A stretch of 64,000 bases of DNA, from contig CBFHTK010000004.1 of assembly GCA_965658745.1 (NCBI GenBank), forward strand, positions 124,001 through 188,000, given 5' to 3'. How positions within the stretch are numbered: the stretch's first letter is position 1; each line of letters opens with the position of its first letter. Both the position numbers and the translations under genes were made by a program. Origin of the DNA: JAHDFB01 sp965658745. Its GTDB lineage: Bacteria; Bacteroidota; Bacteroidia; Chitinophagales; Saprospiraceae. Under the pieces are notes generated by a model. That model was given only the letters and a program-made list of their open reading frames with translations. It was not told the origin of the DNA and searched no databases. This document shows, in pieces, positions 36,421 through 45,652 of the stretch.

Positions 36421-36548
36421 GTATATTGACCTTTTACTTCTGAGTCATTTAGGGTATTTCATATATTCTTGGAATATTTTTGACTTTAAATTGCCTTATC
36501 TAGAAAGCTAATCGTAATATTGCGATATAACAATTAAATAAGCATATT

Positions 36549-37025
36549 ATGAAATTATCAGAATTCAAATCAGCTTTACATGAGACTGATAAATTACAAT
36601 TTCAATTAGAAAATGGAGAACGTGTCCCTGCGCATTTTCATGTAACCGAAATTGGAAGGATTGACAAGAAGTTTATGGATTGTGGCGGAGTGCTTCGCGA
36701 GGAAACAACAATTAGTCTTCAATTATGGACTTCAGTAGATTTGCATCACCGCCTTAAACCCTCGAAGCTAGTTAGGATCGTGGAAATGTCTGAAGAGAAA
36801 CTTTCTTTGGAAGACAGTGAGATCGAAGTAGAATATCAGGCTCAAACAATCGGTAAATATGGTCTTGAATTCAATAATGGAGTTTTCGTTTTAACTGGAA
36901 AGAAGACTGATTGTCTAGCAAAAGAAGATTGTGGTGTTCCTGCCATTAGTCTGATACAAGTAGCGGGAGATAAAGTAAAATCTGCTGTTGGGGGTAGTTG
37001 TACACCTGGTGGCGGTTGTTGTTAA
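36549..37025 (+). CDS. DUF6428 family protein
   Basis: A 158-aa cytoplasmic protein that I place in DUF6428 on its opening (KLSEFKSALHETDKLQFQLE, then PAHFHVTEIG) and the CGGVLREETTISLQLW block. The C-terminus ends in a small cysteine cluster, GGSCTPGGGCC, with two further cysteines before it (DCLAKEDCG). From memory these genes often stand beside ArsR regulators and arsenate reductase, which suggests metalloid stress, but no ars gene is next to it here. Convergent with the DUF779 gene (26 bp). Confidence 0.75.
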   Translation: MKLSEFKSALHETDKLQFQLENGERVPAHFHVTEIGRIDKKFMDCGGVLREETTISLQLWTSVDLHHRLKPSKLVRIVEMSEEKLSLEDSEIEVEYQAQTIGKYGLEFNNGVFVLTGKKTDCLAKEDCGVPAISLIQVAGDKVKSAVGGSCTPGGGCC

Positions 37026-37051
37026 GTGGAGTGGTAAGGAATATTTGTTTG

Positions 37052-37429
37052 CTATTCAACAGTTCCATATTGAATCTTTTTAAGATTAGCTGATTCTTTT
37101 TCTGTGTATAGTCTCGATTTTGTTACAAATCTGATTCCTAGAGGTATTTCTAAAGAAAAACTAGCGCCTCTACCTGGAACTATATCAATTGTCAATTGAG
37201 TATGCTGCCAGTATTCAAATTGATCTTTTGACATATAGAACGGACAGCCGTGGATTGTCCCTAGGTAAACGTCTTGTTCGTTTATGAGTAAATCGTCTTT
37301 TGGAAAACACATAGGAGACAAACCGTCACAACATCCTCCACTTTGATGGAATATCAGTGAGCCATGTTCTTTTCTGAGTTCTTCTACGATCTTTTCCGCG
37401 TCTGGGGTGATTAATACTCTTTCGGTCAT
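37052..37429 (-). CDS. DUF779 family protein
   Basis: A 125-aa protein with the DUF779 pattern: LIFHQSGGCCDGLSPMCFP near residues 25-43, with paired cysteines, GCPFYMSKDQFEYWQHTQL, and DIVPGRGASFSLE. In other genomes this family sits beside NAD-dependent aldehyde dehydrogenases; none is present here, so the usual partner is elsewhere or absent. Cytoplasmic. Divergent from the YciI-like lipoprotein gene across a 200-bp region with several hairpins. Confidence 0.85.
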   Translation of the reverse strand: MTERVLITPDAEKIVEELRKEHGSLIFHQSGGCCDGLSPMCFPKDDLLINEQDVYLGTIHGCPFYMSKDQFEYWQHTQLTIDIVPGRGASFSLEIPLGIRFVTKSRLYTEKESANLKKIQYGTVE

Positions 37430-37456
37430 TGTTATTTCTTTAGATGATTGTTGTAA

Positions 37457-37601
37457 TTGGAGTTTTACTCAAGCTCCAAGTAGATAAAACGATAAAAAAG
37501 GCGTAGCTATGCAGTTCCAACGCCTTACGAACATATTCCGACTCAAAAAGAAGCCTCAGAAAAGCTACTAGCTATCCAGCAATTTGGGCCTAAGCCCGAA
37601 C
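37457..37601. promoter_or_regulatory. Three successive stem-loops between DUF779 and YciI-like genes
   Basis: TTGGAG/CTCCAA (37457-37462 with 37474-37479), AAGGCGT/ACGCCTT (37498-37504 with 37520-37526) and TTTGGGC/GCCCGAA (37584-37590 with 37595-37601) lie in the divergent intergenic region. Each stem is short. They could be leader structure of the YciI-like gene or chance; no known riboswitch class fits. Confidence 0.3.
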
Positions 37602-37628
37602 ATTTTGATTTCAAAAATCTATTTTCAT

Positions 37629-38126
37629 ATGAAAACTAACTTAAAGCGACTATTGCCATTTTTATCGGTATTTCTGATTATATCAATCTTAATTTCATGC
37701 TCAAGTAGCAAAAGCAGTGTAGATGCGCAAACACAAGAAGGTGTATACAATGCTGAACTAGCAGCTCAATATGATGCAGATGATTACGGAATGAAGAAAT
37801 ACGTGATAGCTTTTTTAAAAAGAGGTCCAAATCGAGATCGATCGCAGGAAGAAGCGGATGCTTTGCAAGCTGCCCATATGGTTAATATCAGTCGAATGGC
37901 TGAAGAGGGTGTGCTTATCCTGGCAGGTCCATTTTTTGGAGATGGTGAAATGCGCGGTATTTATATATTTGATGTTGACTCGATTGAAAAGGCTGAAGCA
38001 CTTACAAACACGGATCCAGCAATTCAAGCTGGTAGTCTGGAAATGGAACTTAAGGAGTGGTATGGATCCGCTGCATTGATGGCGATCCCAGATCTCCATA
38101 CACAAATCCAAAAGGTTAGTTTTTAA
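37629..38126 (+). CDS. YciI-like lipoprotein
   Basis: With ATG 37629 the product is 165 aa; an in-frame TTG at 37584 would put 15 residues before the signal and is unlikely. Residues 1-25 are a lipoprotein signal with Cys25 (SILISC). The mature part (about 58-155) is a YciI-like dimeric ferredoxin fold: KKYVIAFLKRGPN, AAHMVNISRMAEEGVLILAGP, IYIFDVDSIEKAEAL. YciI proteins are small enzymes of unknown reaction, normally cytoplasmic; the lipoprotein form is less common but familiar in Bacteroidota. Convergent with the epimerase gene. Confidence 0.85.
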   Translation: MKTNLKRLLPFLSVFLIISILISCSSSKSSVDAQTQEGVYNAELAAQYDADDYGMKKYVIAFLKRGPNRDRSQEEADALQAAHMVNISRMAEEGVLILAGPFFGDGEMRGIYIFDVDSIEKAEALTNTDPAIQAGSLEMELKEWYGSAALMAIPDLHTQIQKVSF

Positions 38127-38151
38127 TCTTTTGAATCAAAAGCCTACAGCA

Positions 38152-39162
38152 CTACATCCAAACAATTCGTTTGTCTCTGGCACTTATGTTTGATAATCCT
38201 ACGGAGTGAATCCACTGCACATATTCAGGAATTATCTCTAGGAAATGACGACTTTGGAGATCCGGAAATAAGCTTTGAAGTTTGTCCGTATTTAAAACAT
38301 GATCTCTAGTCAAATAGTCAATTGAAGTTTGAGTATACTGATTTCCAGGCACTAATACTTGGCGCATTCCTGCAACTAACCTCACAAGTGCTTCATTCAT
38401 CGATTTTACCTCTATGTCCCTTTTAAATAACTTGGAGAAAAGTCCTGTAATGTTCTCGTGCAGGTTATAGCTTTGAAAGTCAGCAACATTCAAAATATCA
38501 AGATTATCAGGTAGTAACGGGTGGGATGTTGCAGTTACAATATCGATATAACGAAGTACAACATCAACTAATAAGTCTATATGCGTCATAGACGCAGTTT
38601 GATTTAAATCTCCTGGTACCTTGAAACGACCATCTTTGTAGATGCTAAGTAATCGAGGAAGTATCACTTTGTCTCCACGTCCATAGACCGCTCTCGGCCG
38701 GATTATTACTCTTTTTCTATCCGTGTATTCATTAATTACTATTTGCTCTGCTAAATATTTTGATCTACCATAAGGTGTCAAAAGCTTAGGAGCAATGGAA
38801 TCGGTTTCAACATGCGGTACCTCAGTGAGGTTGTATACTGAACCTGAAGATAAATGTATCACAGGGGTTTGGGGTGGAGTAGCGTCTAGGACTCTTCTTG
38901 TTCCTTCAACATTGGTTTTGTTCATTATTACTGCCAGCACCTTTTCGCTGACCCATGCCGCACAATGTATGACAAGGTCACATTCAATTTTTGGGACTGA
39001 ACGACTGATATCTGCCTTGACAATTTTATACTTATCTAGTACTTCTTCTGGAAGATCGTCTTTTTGCCTTACCAAGCCGATTAGCTCGTGATCAGTATGA
39101 AACAGTGCTCTTGTTATAGCCGCACCAACATAGCCTGTCATACCAGTTATTAGAATTTTCAT
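38152..39162 (-). CDS. NAD-dependent epimerase/dehydratase (extended SDR)
   Basis: A 336-aa extended short-chain dehydrogenase. The nucleotide-binding motif is TGMTGYVG (6-13); the active site has a serine pair in LSSGSVYN and Tyr-Lys in YGRSKYLAEQ. The C-terminal region binds the substrate, often a nucleotide sugar or steroid-like compound; nothing fixes it here. Expressed on the same strand as, and 60 bp downstream of, the TonB-receptor gene. Confidence 0.9.
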   Translation of the reverse strand: MKILITGMTGYVGAAITRALFHTDHELIGLVRQKDDLPEEVLDKYKIVKADISRSVPKIECDLVIHCAAWVSEKVLAVIMNKTNVEGTRRVLDATPPQTPVIHLSSGSVYNLTEVPHVETDSIAPKLLTPYGRSKYLAEQIVINEYTDRKRVIIRPRAVYGRGDKVILPRLLSIYKDGRFKVPGDLNQTASMTHIDLLVDVVLRYIDIVTATSHPLLPDNLDILNVADFQSYNLHENITGLFSKLFKRDIEVKSMNEALVRLVAGMRQVLVPGNQYTQTSIDYLTRDHVLNTDKLQSLFPDLQSRHFLEIIPEYVQWIHSVGLSNISARDKRIVWM

Positions 39163-39222
39163 TTACATCAATTCAGTTATGCTTAAAAACGAGATGAACT
39201 TATATTTGGTTCAAGTTGGAAA

Positions 39223-41091
39223 TTATTTACTCCATTGGTAACGCACGTTGAACTGTGCCCATCGACCTGGCATCGGAACTGTGGGAAATTCTGCATATTC
39301 AGTATTGAATGCATTATTTATCTGAGCTGTAACTCTAAATTTCTTATAATGTACACCAAATCCAAAGTCCCAGACATGATATGAATCCATAGTGACTCGA
39401 TCAACAAATCGATAACCTGTTGAGAACTTGAGCGTTTTTAAAATAATCCATTGTGAAGCGATATTAATTTGATGGTTAATATGCTCTAAAGCGTATCGAC
39501 TTGTTTCGTTTGGTAATTGAATGGCATTGCCATCGATGAAAGTATATGAAAATCTAAGCGTTCGTAGAGGGCTCAAAAAGGAAAGTTTTCCAACTTGAAT
39601 GACAGCACTTAAATCGATCCCTTGAATGGGCAGATCCGTAATATTTCCGGGTTTCCACTTGTCAACTAGCATGGTGTCAACTTGAACAGGAGTCTGCACC
39701 CAATCAATAATGTTAGTTCCAGCTCTATTAAAGTAAGAAGCTTGCAAGAAGTATACTTTATTGATATACTTCAGTCCTGCTTCATAGTTGAACGCTTCTT
39801 CAGGATTTAAGTCGGGATTACCTAGATTGCTTCGATCTTCATAATATAATTCCGTGTACGATGGAATTCTATAAGTTGTACCTGTATTTCCGAAAACGGA
39901 AAAATTCTCTGTTAAGCTGAATGAAGCATCAACTCCATAAAGCGTGTATGCTCCAAAATCCGAATAGTAATTTAATGATGCACCTGGAACAAGCTTGATT
40001 TTTTCATCCCATAAGTATAATTTATACTCTAGGTTACCGGTGAACACATTACGAGTTCTATCTCCAAGGTTATTACTTCGAAGTCTATCATTTCTAAAAT
40101 CTACTCCGAAACCAAGCGCGCTGTTTTTGGATAGGACTTTGGAGCCATCAATTTGGAAACCAGTAACAAGTGATTGGTGATTGTTTTGAAAAATTGAAGG
40201 ATCTTCCCTTACTAAAGTATATTCATCTGTATTATATCGTGCGTAGATAGCAGGTCGTATTTTGGTAGTCTTTCCAATCGAGTGTTCGGATTTTACCGAA
40301 AGGAAACCTGTATTTACTTGTTCAAAAGAACTACTATCAAAGGGACTTGCGTAGAATGAATTTGCTCCAAAACCATTATGAACATATGATCCGAGAATCT
40401 GAAGATTGCCATCTTTCATTTTGTATTCCGACTGTAGAAAAGCTTGATGACGCATGTAATCTGCAAAAGGTCTATAACCAGGCTCTACTTGTTCATAGCC
40501 GTAAGAGGCGTAATGGTTCCATTTTTTAGTCTGATAACCACCCCCAATCTTACCACCAAAAAGACCAAAATCTCCGACAGTCGCCTCTGCATGAAATGAG
40601 TTGTTTTTAGGATTTTTAGTGATGATATTGACAGCACCTGCAAATGCACCTTGACCGTAAATTCTTCCAGCTGGGCCTTTGATGATTTCGATACGTTCTA
40701 TAATATCCATATCTAGAGGTAGATTAAGCACATGGTGAGAAGTTTGCGGATCGATAATCTTGACACCGTTGATAAGGACTAGAACTTGCTCGAAAGTACT
40801 TCCTCGAAAATTGATATCTGCCTGTGTTCCGTTCGGTCCTCGACGACGGATATCTGCACCTCCCATGTATTGAAGTAATTCTGAAACACTTTGTACAGGA
40901 TAGCTCATAATTTCGGCCTTGGAAATTATATCAAGAGATCTAGTACTTTCGGATAAGGGAACTTGAATTCTATTTTCGAGAATTTCGATATCATCTAGAT
41001 TGACAAGCTTTTGAGCGAAAGCCCCTTGCGAAAGGACAATCAGAGTTGAAAAAAATAGCATTACAAATCTCGGAATTGTATAGTTCTGCAT
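39223..41091 (-). CDS. TonB-dependent outer-membrane receptor (BtuB-like, without carboxypeptidase-like domain)
   Basis: From ATG 41091 the product is 622 aa with a signal peptide (1-27, SQGAFAQ); the longer upstream frame adds 20 residues before the signal and is rejected. The plug domain (about 45-150) has ISYPVQSVSELLQ-type helices, DINFRGSTFEQVLVLINGV and RIEIIKGPAGRIYGQGAFAG. A beta-barrel follows and ends in an aromatic-rich strand (RWAQFNVRYQW). The size and plug resemble vitamin B12 or siderophore receptors, but no riboswitch or transport partner gene is near, so the ligand is open. The epimerase gene lies downstream. Confidence 0.9.
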   Translation of the reverse strand: MQNYTIPRFVMLFFSTLIVLSQGAFAQKLVNLDDIEILENRIQVPLSESTRSLDIISKAEIMSYPVQSVSELLQYMGGADIRRRGPNGTQADINFRGSTFEQVLVLINGVKIIDPQTSHHVLNLPLDMDIIERIEIIKGPAGRIYGQGAFAGAVNIITKNPKNNSFHAEATVGDFGLFGGKIGGGYQTKKWNHYASYGYEQVEPGYRPFADYMRHQAFLQSEYKMKDGNLQILGSYVHNGFGANSFYASPFDSSSFEQVNTGFLSVKSEHSIGKTTKIRPAIYARYNTDEYTLVREDPSIFQNNHQSLVTGFQIDGSKVLSKNSALGFGVDFRNDRLRSNNLGDRTRNVFTGNLEYKLYLWDEKIKLVPGASLNYYSDFGAYTLYGVDASFSLTENFSVFGNTGTTYRIPSYTELYYEDRSNLGNPDLNPEEAFNYEAGLKYINKVYFLQASYFNRAGTNIIDWVQTPVQVDTMLVDKWKPGNITDLPIQGIDLSAVIQVGKLSFLSPLRTLRFSYTFIDGNAIQLPNETSRYALEHINHQINIASQWIILKTLKFSTGYRFVDRVTMDSYHVWDFGFGVHYKKFRVTAQINNAFNTEYAEFPTVPMPGRWAQFNVRYQWSK

Positions 41092-41270
41092 GTGGTAGAT
41101 TGCTTTGTTTACAAAATCTGCAAATGTAGATGAACAAATATCGTTGTGCAACTTATGGTAATTATCTTTAATATCTTTCGCGAAAAATAGATTAAAATCA
41201 CCTTTGAAAAGGACATTGTTCAGTCTACTTGGGAATGGACTGATTGAATGCTATTAACTTGTAGGCTTTT

Positions 41271-43640
41271 CTAGAATTCGAATGATAGTCCTATTGTAGG
41301 AAGCACTCGGCCAGTGTCACTATTGATGATCTCTGTCTGATATCTACTAGGATCTGAGTCCAAAACAATGTTATCTCCAGCATCATTTCGGTTGACTATG
41401 AGGTAGGGGACTAACTCAAATTTATTATTGTAAAGATTCTGAAGATCTAGAAATGCAATGATTGTCATATTATTTTTGTACCACTTCTTATCAACTCTAA
41501 AGTCGAGGGAATGGAATGCTGGTAATCGTTCGCTATTGATCGCATCAAAGTCAAAAACACCTCTTCTGTTTGCATCCCACAGTACAATATTAGAGCTTCG
41601 TTCTACATCATAAGGTGTGTAAGGATTTGAGCCAGCATAAGTAAATTTGGCCCCTATAGTCCAATTCTTTCTCAGCTCTTTACCTAAGGTCAAGTTCAAG
41701 AAAAATCGACTATCCCAAGCAGAGGGAATAAAGCTTCCATCTCTATCTGCAAACTCACTGACAACATATGTACTAGAGATATTAGAGAACCAAGTATTAA
41801 AGAGTTTCTGTTGAAAAAAGAATTCTACTCCGTAAGCCCTACCTACAGAACTTGCATCAGCAGCTTGATTTCCAACTGTTACGTACTCTCCATTGGCATT
41901 GGCAAAAGATATTGAGTCTCTCAAAAGAAACGGATATTGATCATAGTTCTTATAAAATACGTCAAAATTCAATCGTCTATACTTATTGACTTGGTAATCG
42001 ATTCCAAAAGAGGCCTGAGCAGATCGAATGTACTTCAGGCGATCGATATTCACGAGTTCACCTTCTTCTTGATAAGCGAGAAGAGCAGATGGTGGCAATT
42101 GATAGTAAATACCAGACTGTAGAGTTGCTGACAGTTTACTATTGATCTTGCGTTGAATGGATAATCTAGGAGAAAACTGCGAAAAAGGGTTATTCATTTC
42201 ACTACCCAAAGTGTTCCCATCAAGTCTAGCACCAATGAATATGTTCCATTTGTCATTTATTTCATAAGAGTAAGAACTGAAGAACCCGAATTTTTGATAA
42301 TCGATTCGACTATTAACGTTGAGTGTGTCAAGTTGATCAACTGCTGGAGCGTATAAACTAAACTGATCTAGGGTGAATGTAGCAAGATCGTATGATGCTC
42401 CATAATTAAATTTAGATTTTTTACTGAATGTATTGCTTTCGAGTCGAAACTTAGTTTCTATTTCAGTAGAATTATAATCAAGGGTTTGGTCTTCTTCAAG
42501 TCCTGAATTATCCTCATATTTCCATGCCCGATTAAAGAATCGATTATGGCTGACTACCATATTAAATGAGCCATTATCTGTGAAGTGCTTGTAGTTTGCA
42601 CCAAATACAGTTGTATTCTGATCACCTTCAGGAATATAACCAACATTGTAGAGTAGGGCGTCAGTTGCTTCACCACCAAGGTTAAGTCTATATTGGTCAT
42701 AGGTTCCGAAACCAACAAAGGTTAATTGATCTTTATTAGGCAACCATATTTTTTGCTTGTATTGAAAATCAGTAAAAGCTGGTAACACAGGAAGATTGAA
42801 AGCTCTGAGTAAGTACTCTGTATATGACTTGCGTACAGATAGGATATAGCTTGAATACTTGGTCATAGGACCTTCTAAATGAGCACCGTATTCAGCTGCT
42901 CCTAGGGTAAGTTTTGTTCCAAATCGATCTCGTCTTCCTGTTTTTTGCTCCAAATCAAGAACGCTACTCAAGGCATTATCTCGATTCACGGGGAAGCTAC
43001 CTGATTTGAAAGTTGCTCTTGATATGAGGTCGGTATTGATCGCGCCGTTGGGTCCACCAGATAGACCTTGAACATTAAAATGCGTGATTGCTGGAATTTC
43101 AATGCCATCAAGAAAAAAGCGATTTTCAAAAGATGCGCCCCCTCGAACAATAATATTATAACCAAATGACACTCTCGGACTTACTCCTGGAAAGTTCTTT
43201 ATAACTTTTGAAATGTCCATAACAGCTCCAGGCATTCGTTGTATTTCGTCAATTTCGAGTGTTTTAATACTATTCCCGTTTTCAGCTGATCGCGATATTT
43301 TTGCACTGTTGATCGTGACTTCATCAAAGTTTACTAAACTTGGTTGCAGTTCAATCTCAAGCACATTCTGCTGGGCAGGTCTAGCTCTTTTTTCGTAGAC
43401 AATGTAGGGGTCAAAATTAATATGACTTATTTCAATATTGTAAATTCCTGGCTCTACATTCAAGTGCCAAGCACCTTCATTGTCAGTAGTTGCATAGTTT
43501 CCGCTTGAGATTAATACAGTAGCGTCTTGCACAGGCTCGCGGTTAAGGGCATCTATCACAACTCCTTGAAGTGTCGTCTCTTGGGTCGAAGCCGAAAAGG
43601 AACAGCAAAGTAAAGCTAAGGAAATTACGTACTTGATCAT
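41271..43640 (-). CDS. TonB-dependent receptor with carboxypeptidase-like regulatory domain
   Basis: From ATG 43640 the product is 789 aa; 11 extra residues upstream in frame precede the signal and are excluded. The signal peptide is 1-20. Residues about 21-105 form a carboxypeptidase-D-like beta-sandwich (LQGVVIDALNREPVQDATVLI). The plug starts at about 110 (NPGVSPRVSFGYNIIVRGG is its core) and a large barrel with many aromatic strands follows, closing with GLSFEF. The substrate is unknown; no SusD partner follows, so it is not a standard SusCD pair. A TAACTTTG -7-like box lies 19 bp before the start on the minus strand. Confidence 0.9.
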   Translation of the reverse strand: MIKYVISLALLCCSFSASTQETTLQGVVIDALNREPVQDATVLISSGNYATTDNEGAWHLNVEPGIYNIEISHINFDPYIVYEKRARPAQQNVLEIELQPSLVNFDEVTINSAKISRSAENGNSIKTLEIDEIQRMPGAVMDISKVIKNFPGVSPRVSFGYNIIVRGGASFENRFFLDGIEIPAITHFNVQGLSGGPNGAINTDLISRATFKSGSFPVNRDNALSSVLDLEQKTGRRDRFGTKLTLGAAEYGAHLEGPMTKYSSYILSVRKSYTEYLLRAFNLPVLPAFTDFQYKQKIWLPNKDQLTFVGFGTYDQYRLNLGGEATDALLYNVGYIPEGDQNTTVFGANYKHFTDNGSFNMVVSHNRFFNRAWKYEDNSGLEEDQTLDYNSTEIETKFRLESNTFSKKSKFNYGASYDLATFTLDQFSLYAPAVDQLDTLNVNSRIDYQKFGFFSSYSYEINDKWNIFIGARLDGNTLGSEMNNPFSQFSPRLSIQRKINSKLSATLQSGIYYQLPPSALLAYQEEGELVNIDRLKYIRSAQASFGIDYQVNKYRRLNFDVFYKNYDQYPFLLRDSISFANANGEYVTVGNQAADASSVGRAYGVEFFFQQKLFNTWFSNISSTYVVSEFADRDGSFIPSAWDSRFFLNLTLGKELRKNWTIGAKFTYAGSNPYTPYDVERSSNIVLWDANRRGVFDFDAINSERLPAFHSLDFRVDKKWYKNNMTIIAFLDLQNLYNNKFELVPYLIVNRNDAGDNIVLDSDPSRYQTEIINSDTGRVLPTIGLSFEF

Positions 43641-43778
43641 ATGGTAAAAAATAGGACACAAAGTTAACAGCAAGTGGTCATTGAAGTTATGTACCCTATG
43701 GTCATAAGTTTGTCATGTTTGTGTGAAAAGTAATCCATATAGAAGGATGTAATTCAATTTCACTCTGACTTGAAACAA

Positions 43779-43810
43779 AAAAGTCCAAACTCATGTGAAT
43801 TTGGACTTTT
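43779..43810 (-). terminator. Rho-independent terminator after the 136-aa lipoprotein gene
   Basis: AAAAGTCCAAA pairs perfectly with TTTGGACTTTT (43779-43789 with 43800-43810, 11 bp, 10-nt loop). On the minus strand it is followed by further T residues. It stands 20 bp after the stop at 43831. Confidence 0.87.
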
Positions 43811-43830
43811 GATTTTTATTGACTTTTTGA

Positions 43831-44241
43831 CTACTGAATATATGTGAACGTCGTTTTCACGCGACGTTTTTCATTAAAACTTGTATTGATTAATACATTA
43901 TGCTTTAGCTTTCCTTTGCTATGAACCAAAAGAATCATTTCGGAAATATCACCAATTTCAATTCTATTGTCCTTGACTAATTTCCAACCTTTTTCAGCAA
44001 ATGATTGCTTGTGCCAAGTATATAATTCATCAAAACTTGCAGTAGTTTCAAGGATAATCTGATAATCACTTTTAACTGGTCCTCCAGTGTTCTTGTCAGA
44101 AACGATTATTCCATCTGTGAAAGCAGGCACATCATATTGAGCCCAGAGAGGTGGGTAGGTCACAGGCTTGACCTTTGGTTCAGATTTGCAATTTATTAGC
44201 AGAAATGATACAGCAATAATAAAGAAGCTTAGGTGTTTCAT
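43831..44241 (-). CDS. Lipoprotein, hypothetical
   Basis: A 136-aa protein from ATG 44241; the 20 extra upstream residues in frame are not signal-like and would start within the prolyl isomerase gene. Residues 1-18 are a lipoprotein signal with Cys18 (LLINC). The body (WAQYDVPAFTDGII, FDELYTWHKQSFAEKGWKLV) resembles the small domain seen in some Bacteroidota lipoproteins with a two-layer alpha/beta fold, but I cannot name a family. It follows the FKBP gene closely (28 bp) and ends in a strong terminator. Confidence 0.7.
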   Translation of the reverse strand: MKHLSFFIIAVSFLLINCKSEPKVKPVTYPPLWAQYDVPAFTDGIIVSDKNTGGPVKSDYQIILETTASFDELYTWHKQSFAEKGWKLVKDNRIEIGDISEMILLVHSKGKLKHNVLINTSFNEKRRVKTTFTYIQ

Positions 44242-44269
44242 ATATATAGCTTTTATGTAAAAGTTAAGT

Positions 44270-44761
44270 TTATCCTTCGAAGTTAAGACCCATTTGAGCA
44301 AGTTCGTCAGATGTAGTTTCCCTTATAGAAATTATCTCTACTTCAAAAAATAAGTCATTACCAGCCATAGGATGATTAAAATCTATTTTTGCATGGTCTT
44401 CCTCTACTGCCTTGACAGTTCCTACGTGCTGCTGACCTGTATTGTCTTGCAGCGCTATTTGCTTTCCTTCGATCAGATGCTCTGCTCTAGTCTCTTCATC
44501 CCCAAAATTTTCTATTGGAATAGAAACAAGATTATCATCATTATACAGACCATATGCATTTTCCGCTACAACTGCAAAACCTTTTTTGTCTCCAATTGAT
44601 AGCCCTTCGATTTCGCTTTCGAATCCTGGAATCATCATTCCGACACCGTACACAAAGCCCAAAGGCTCCTTATCAAATGTCTCTTCTATCACTGCCCCTT
44701 CTTGATTATCCTCACGCAGTCTGTAATGAGCTTGAACAAAGTTCGTTTTTGAAATAGTCAT
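44270..44761 (-). CDS. FKBP-type peptidyl-prolyl isomerase (SlyD-like)
   Basis: A 163-aa cytoplasmic enzyme of the SlyD group. The FKBP half is seen in VIEETFDKEPLGFVYGVGMMIPG and FNHPMAGNDLFFEVEI; the insert-in-flap chaperone domain lies between (about 70-125). It isomerises proline bonds and holds unfolded proteins. The histidine- and cysteine-rich tail of E. coli SlyD is missing, as usual outside enterobacteria. Likely cotranscribed with the downstream lipoprotein gene. Confidence 0.92.
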   Translation of the reverse strand: MTISKTNFVQAHYRLREDNQEGAVIEETFDKEPLGFVYGVGMMIPGFESEIEGLSIGDKKGFAVVAENAYGLYNDDNLVSIPIENFGDEETRAEHLIEGKQIALQDNTGQQHVGTVKAVEEDHAKIDFNHPMAGNDLFFEVEIISIRETTSDELAQMGLNFEG

Positions 44762-44895
44762 ATTTTTCTTTTTCTATAAAATTTCCACAAAGCTACGGAA
44801 TATTAATAAAAAGAGGTCGTCCATGAATTGATAGTTCTTTTAGAATATTACACTGGCGCAAAAAGGAGTTGATTGCATCGTTTAGTTGACCAAGA

Positions 44896-45096
44896 TTAGT
44901 TGTTGAGAACATGTAGGATATCCTTATCTGTTAAGATACCTACCAATCTGTGTTTGTATACAACAGGTAAGCAAGTGAAATTCTTGCTTTTGAAAATTTC
45001 AATTACTTCAGAAATCGATTGTTTTGCCTTGATAGAAACAAAATCTTTTTTCATAACGTCGGAGATATAATCTCCATCTTCACAGTTTGCTATCAT
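44896..45096 (-). CDS. CBS-domain protein, second half of a split CBS pair
   Basis: A 66-aa ORF with a single CBS motif: DVMKKDFVSIKAKQSISEVI, then FTCLPVVYKHRLVGILTDKD. Normal CBS proteins have two tandem motifs (a Bateman module) that bind adenosine nucleotides. The first motif is encoded immediately upstream in another frame (45093-45263). The two ORFs overlap by ATGA, so they could be translated as two coupled chains, or one base change may have split a single gene. It ends about 135 bp from the FKBP gene start. Confidence 0.6.
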   Translation of the reverse strand: MIANCEDGDYISDVMKKDFVSIKAKQSISEVIEIFKSKNFTCLPVVYKHRLVGILTDKDILHVLNN

Positions 45097-45263
45097 ACCA
45101 CATCCGTCAATATACCAATCAGGTTACCTTCTGTATCTTCAGCGGGAATATGATGGATATTTCTCCATAGCATAAGTTGTTTAGCAAAGTCACATGAGAT
45201 ATCAGGACCTAGGCTATATATATCAGTAGACATGATTTGCTTTACAGGAATAGATTTATCCAT
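45093..45263 (-). CDS. CBS-domain protein, first half of a split CBS pair
   Basis: A 56-aa ORF from ATG 45263 encodes the first CBS motif: IPVKQIMSTDIYSLGPD, LMLWRNIHHIPAEDTEGNL and IGILTDVV. From memory, the LWRNIHHIPAED segment resembles the tail of larger Bacteroidota proteins where a CBS pair follows a carboxypeptidase- or glutamate-cysteine-ligase-like part. No such part is encoded upstream, so this may be a remnant. Its TGA overlaps the start of the second half by 4 bp. Confidence 0.5.
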   Translation of the reverse strand: MDKSIPVKQIMSTDIYSLGPDISCDFAKQLMLWRNIHHIPAEDTEGNLIGILTDVV

Positions 45264-45652
45264 GATTCTTTATTAGTTTAATTAAAATTGTGAATAGATT
45301 CGAGTATTCTGACAATCGGAGCAATTTACGAGTAATTAGATTACTGCTCTGAAGCCTGATTTCACGGAAAAATCATATCAAAAGATCATCGATTTCTATA
45401 GTTGAAAGATATAACAAAATTGAATTTTAATCAAGTTTATAGTCGCAAGAAATGACCAATTAGTATATGTGTCTAGATTTGATATTTCTATTTTAGACGC
45501 TAATTTTAAGATAACAACTTAATATTGATTACGCTTAGTAATCGTGGACTGACATTTAACATTTCATTAGAAAATTTTAAGTTTTATTAGATGTAATATT
45601 GATTATCGGGAGGATTCAGTTTAGGTATTCTCAACTTAGTCAGAATTGGAGG
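45264..45652. other. Intergenic region with no identified element
   Basis: An AT-rich stretch between the split CBS genes (leftward) and the hydrolase-fold gene (rightward). I find no ORF with protein-like composition, no hairpin worth reporting and no RNA gene. It must contain the divergent promoters. Confidence 0.5.

Noticed and set aside
41092..41270. Cobalamin riboswitch upstream of the BtuB-like receptor
   Set aside because: The gap is only about 180 bp and I see none of the B12-box structure or the long paired elements such a riboswitch needs.
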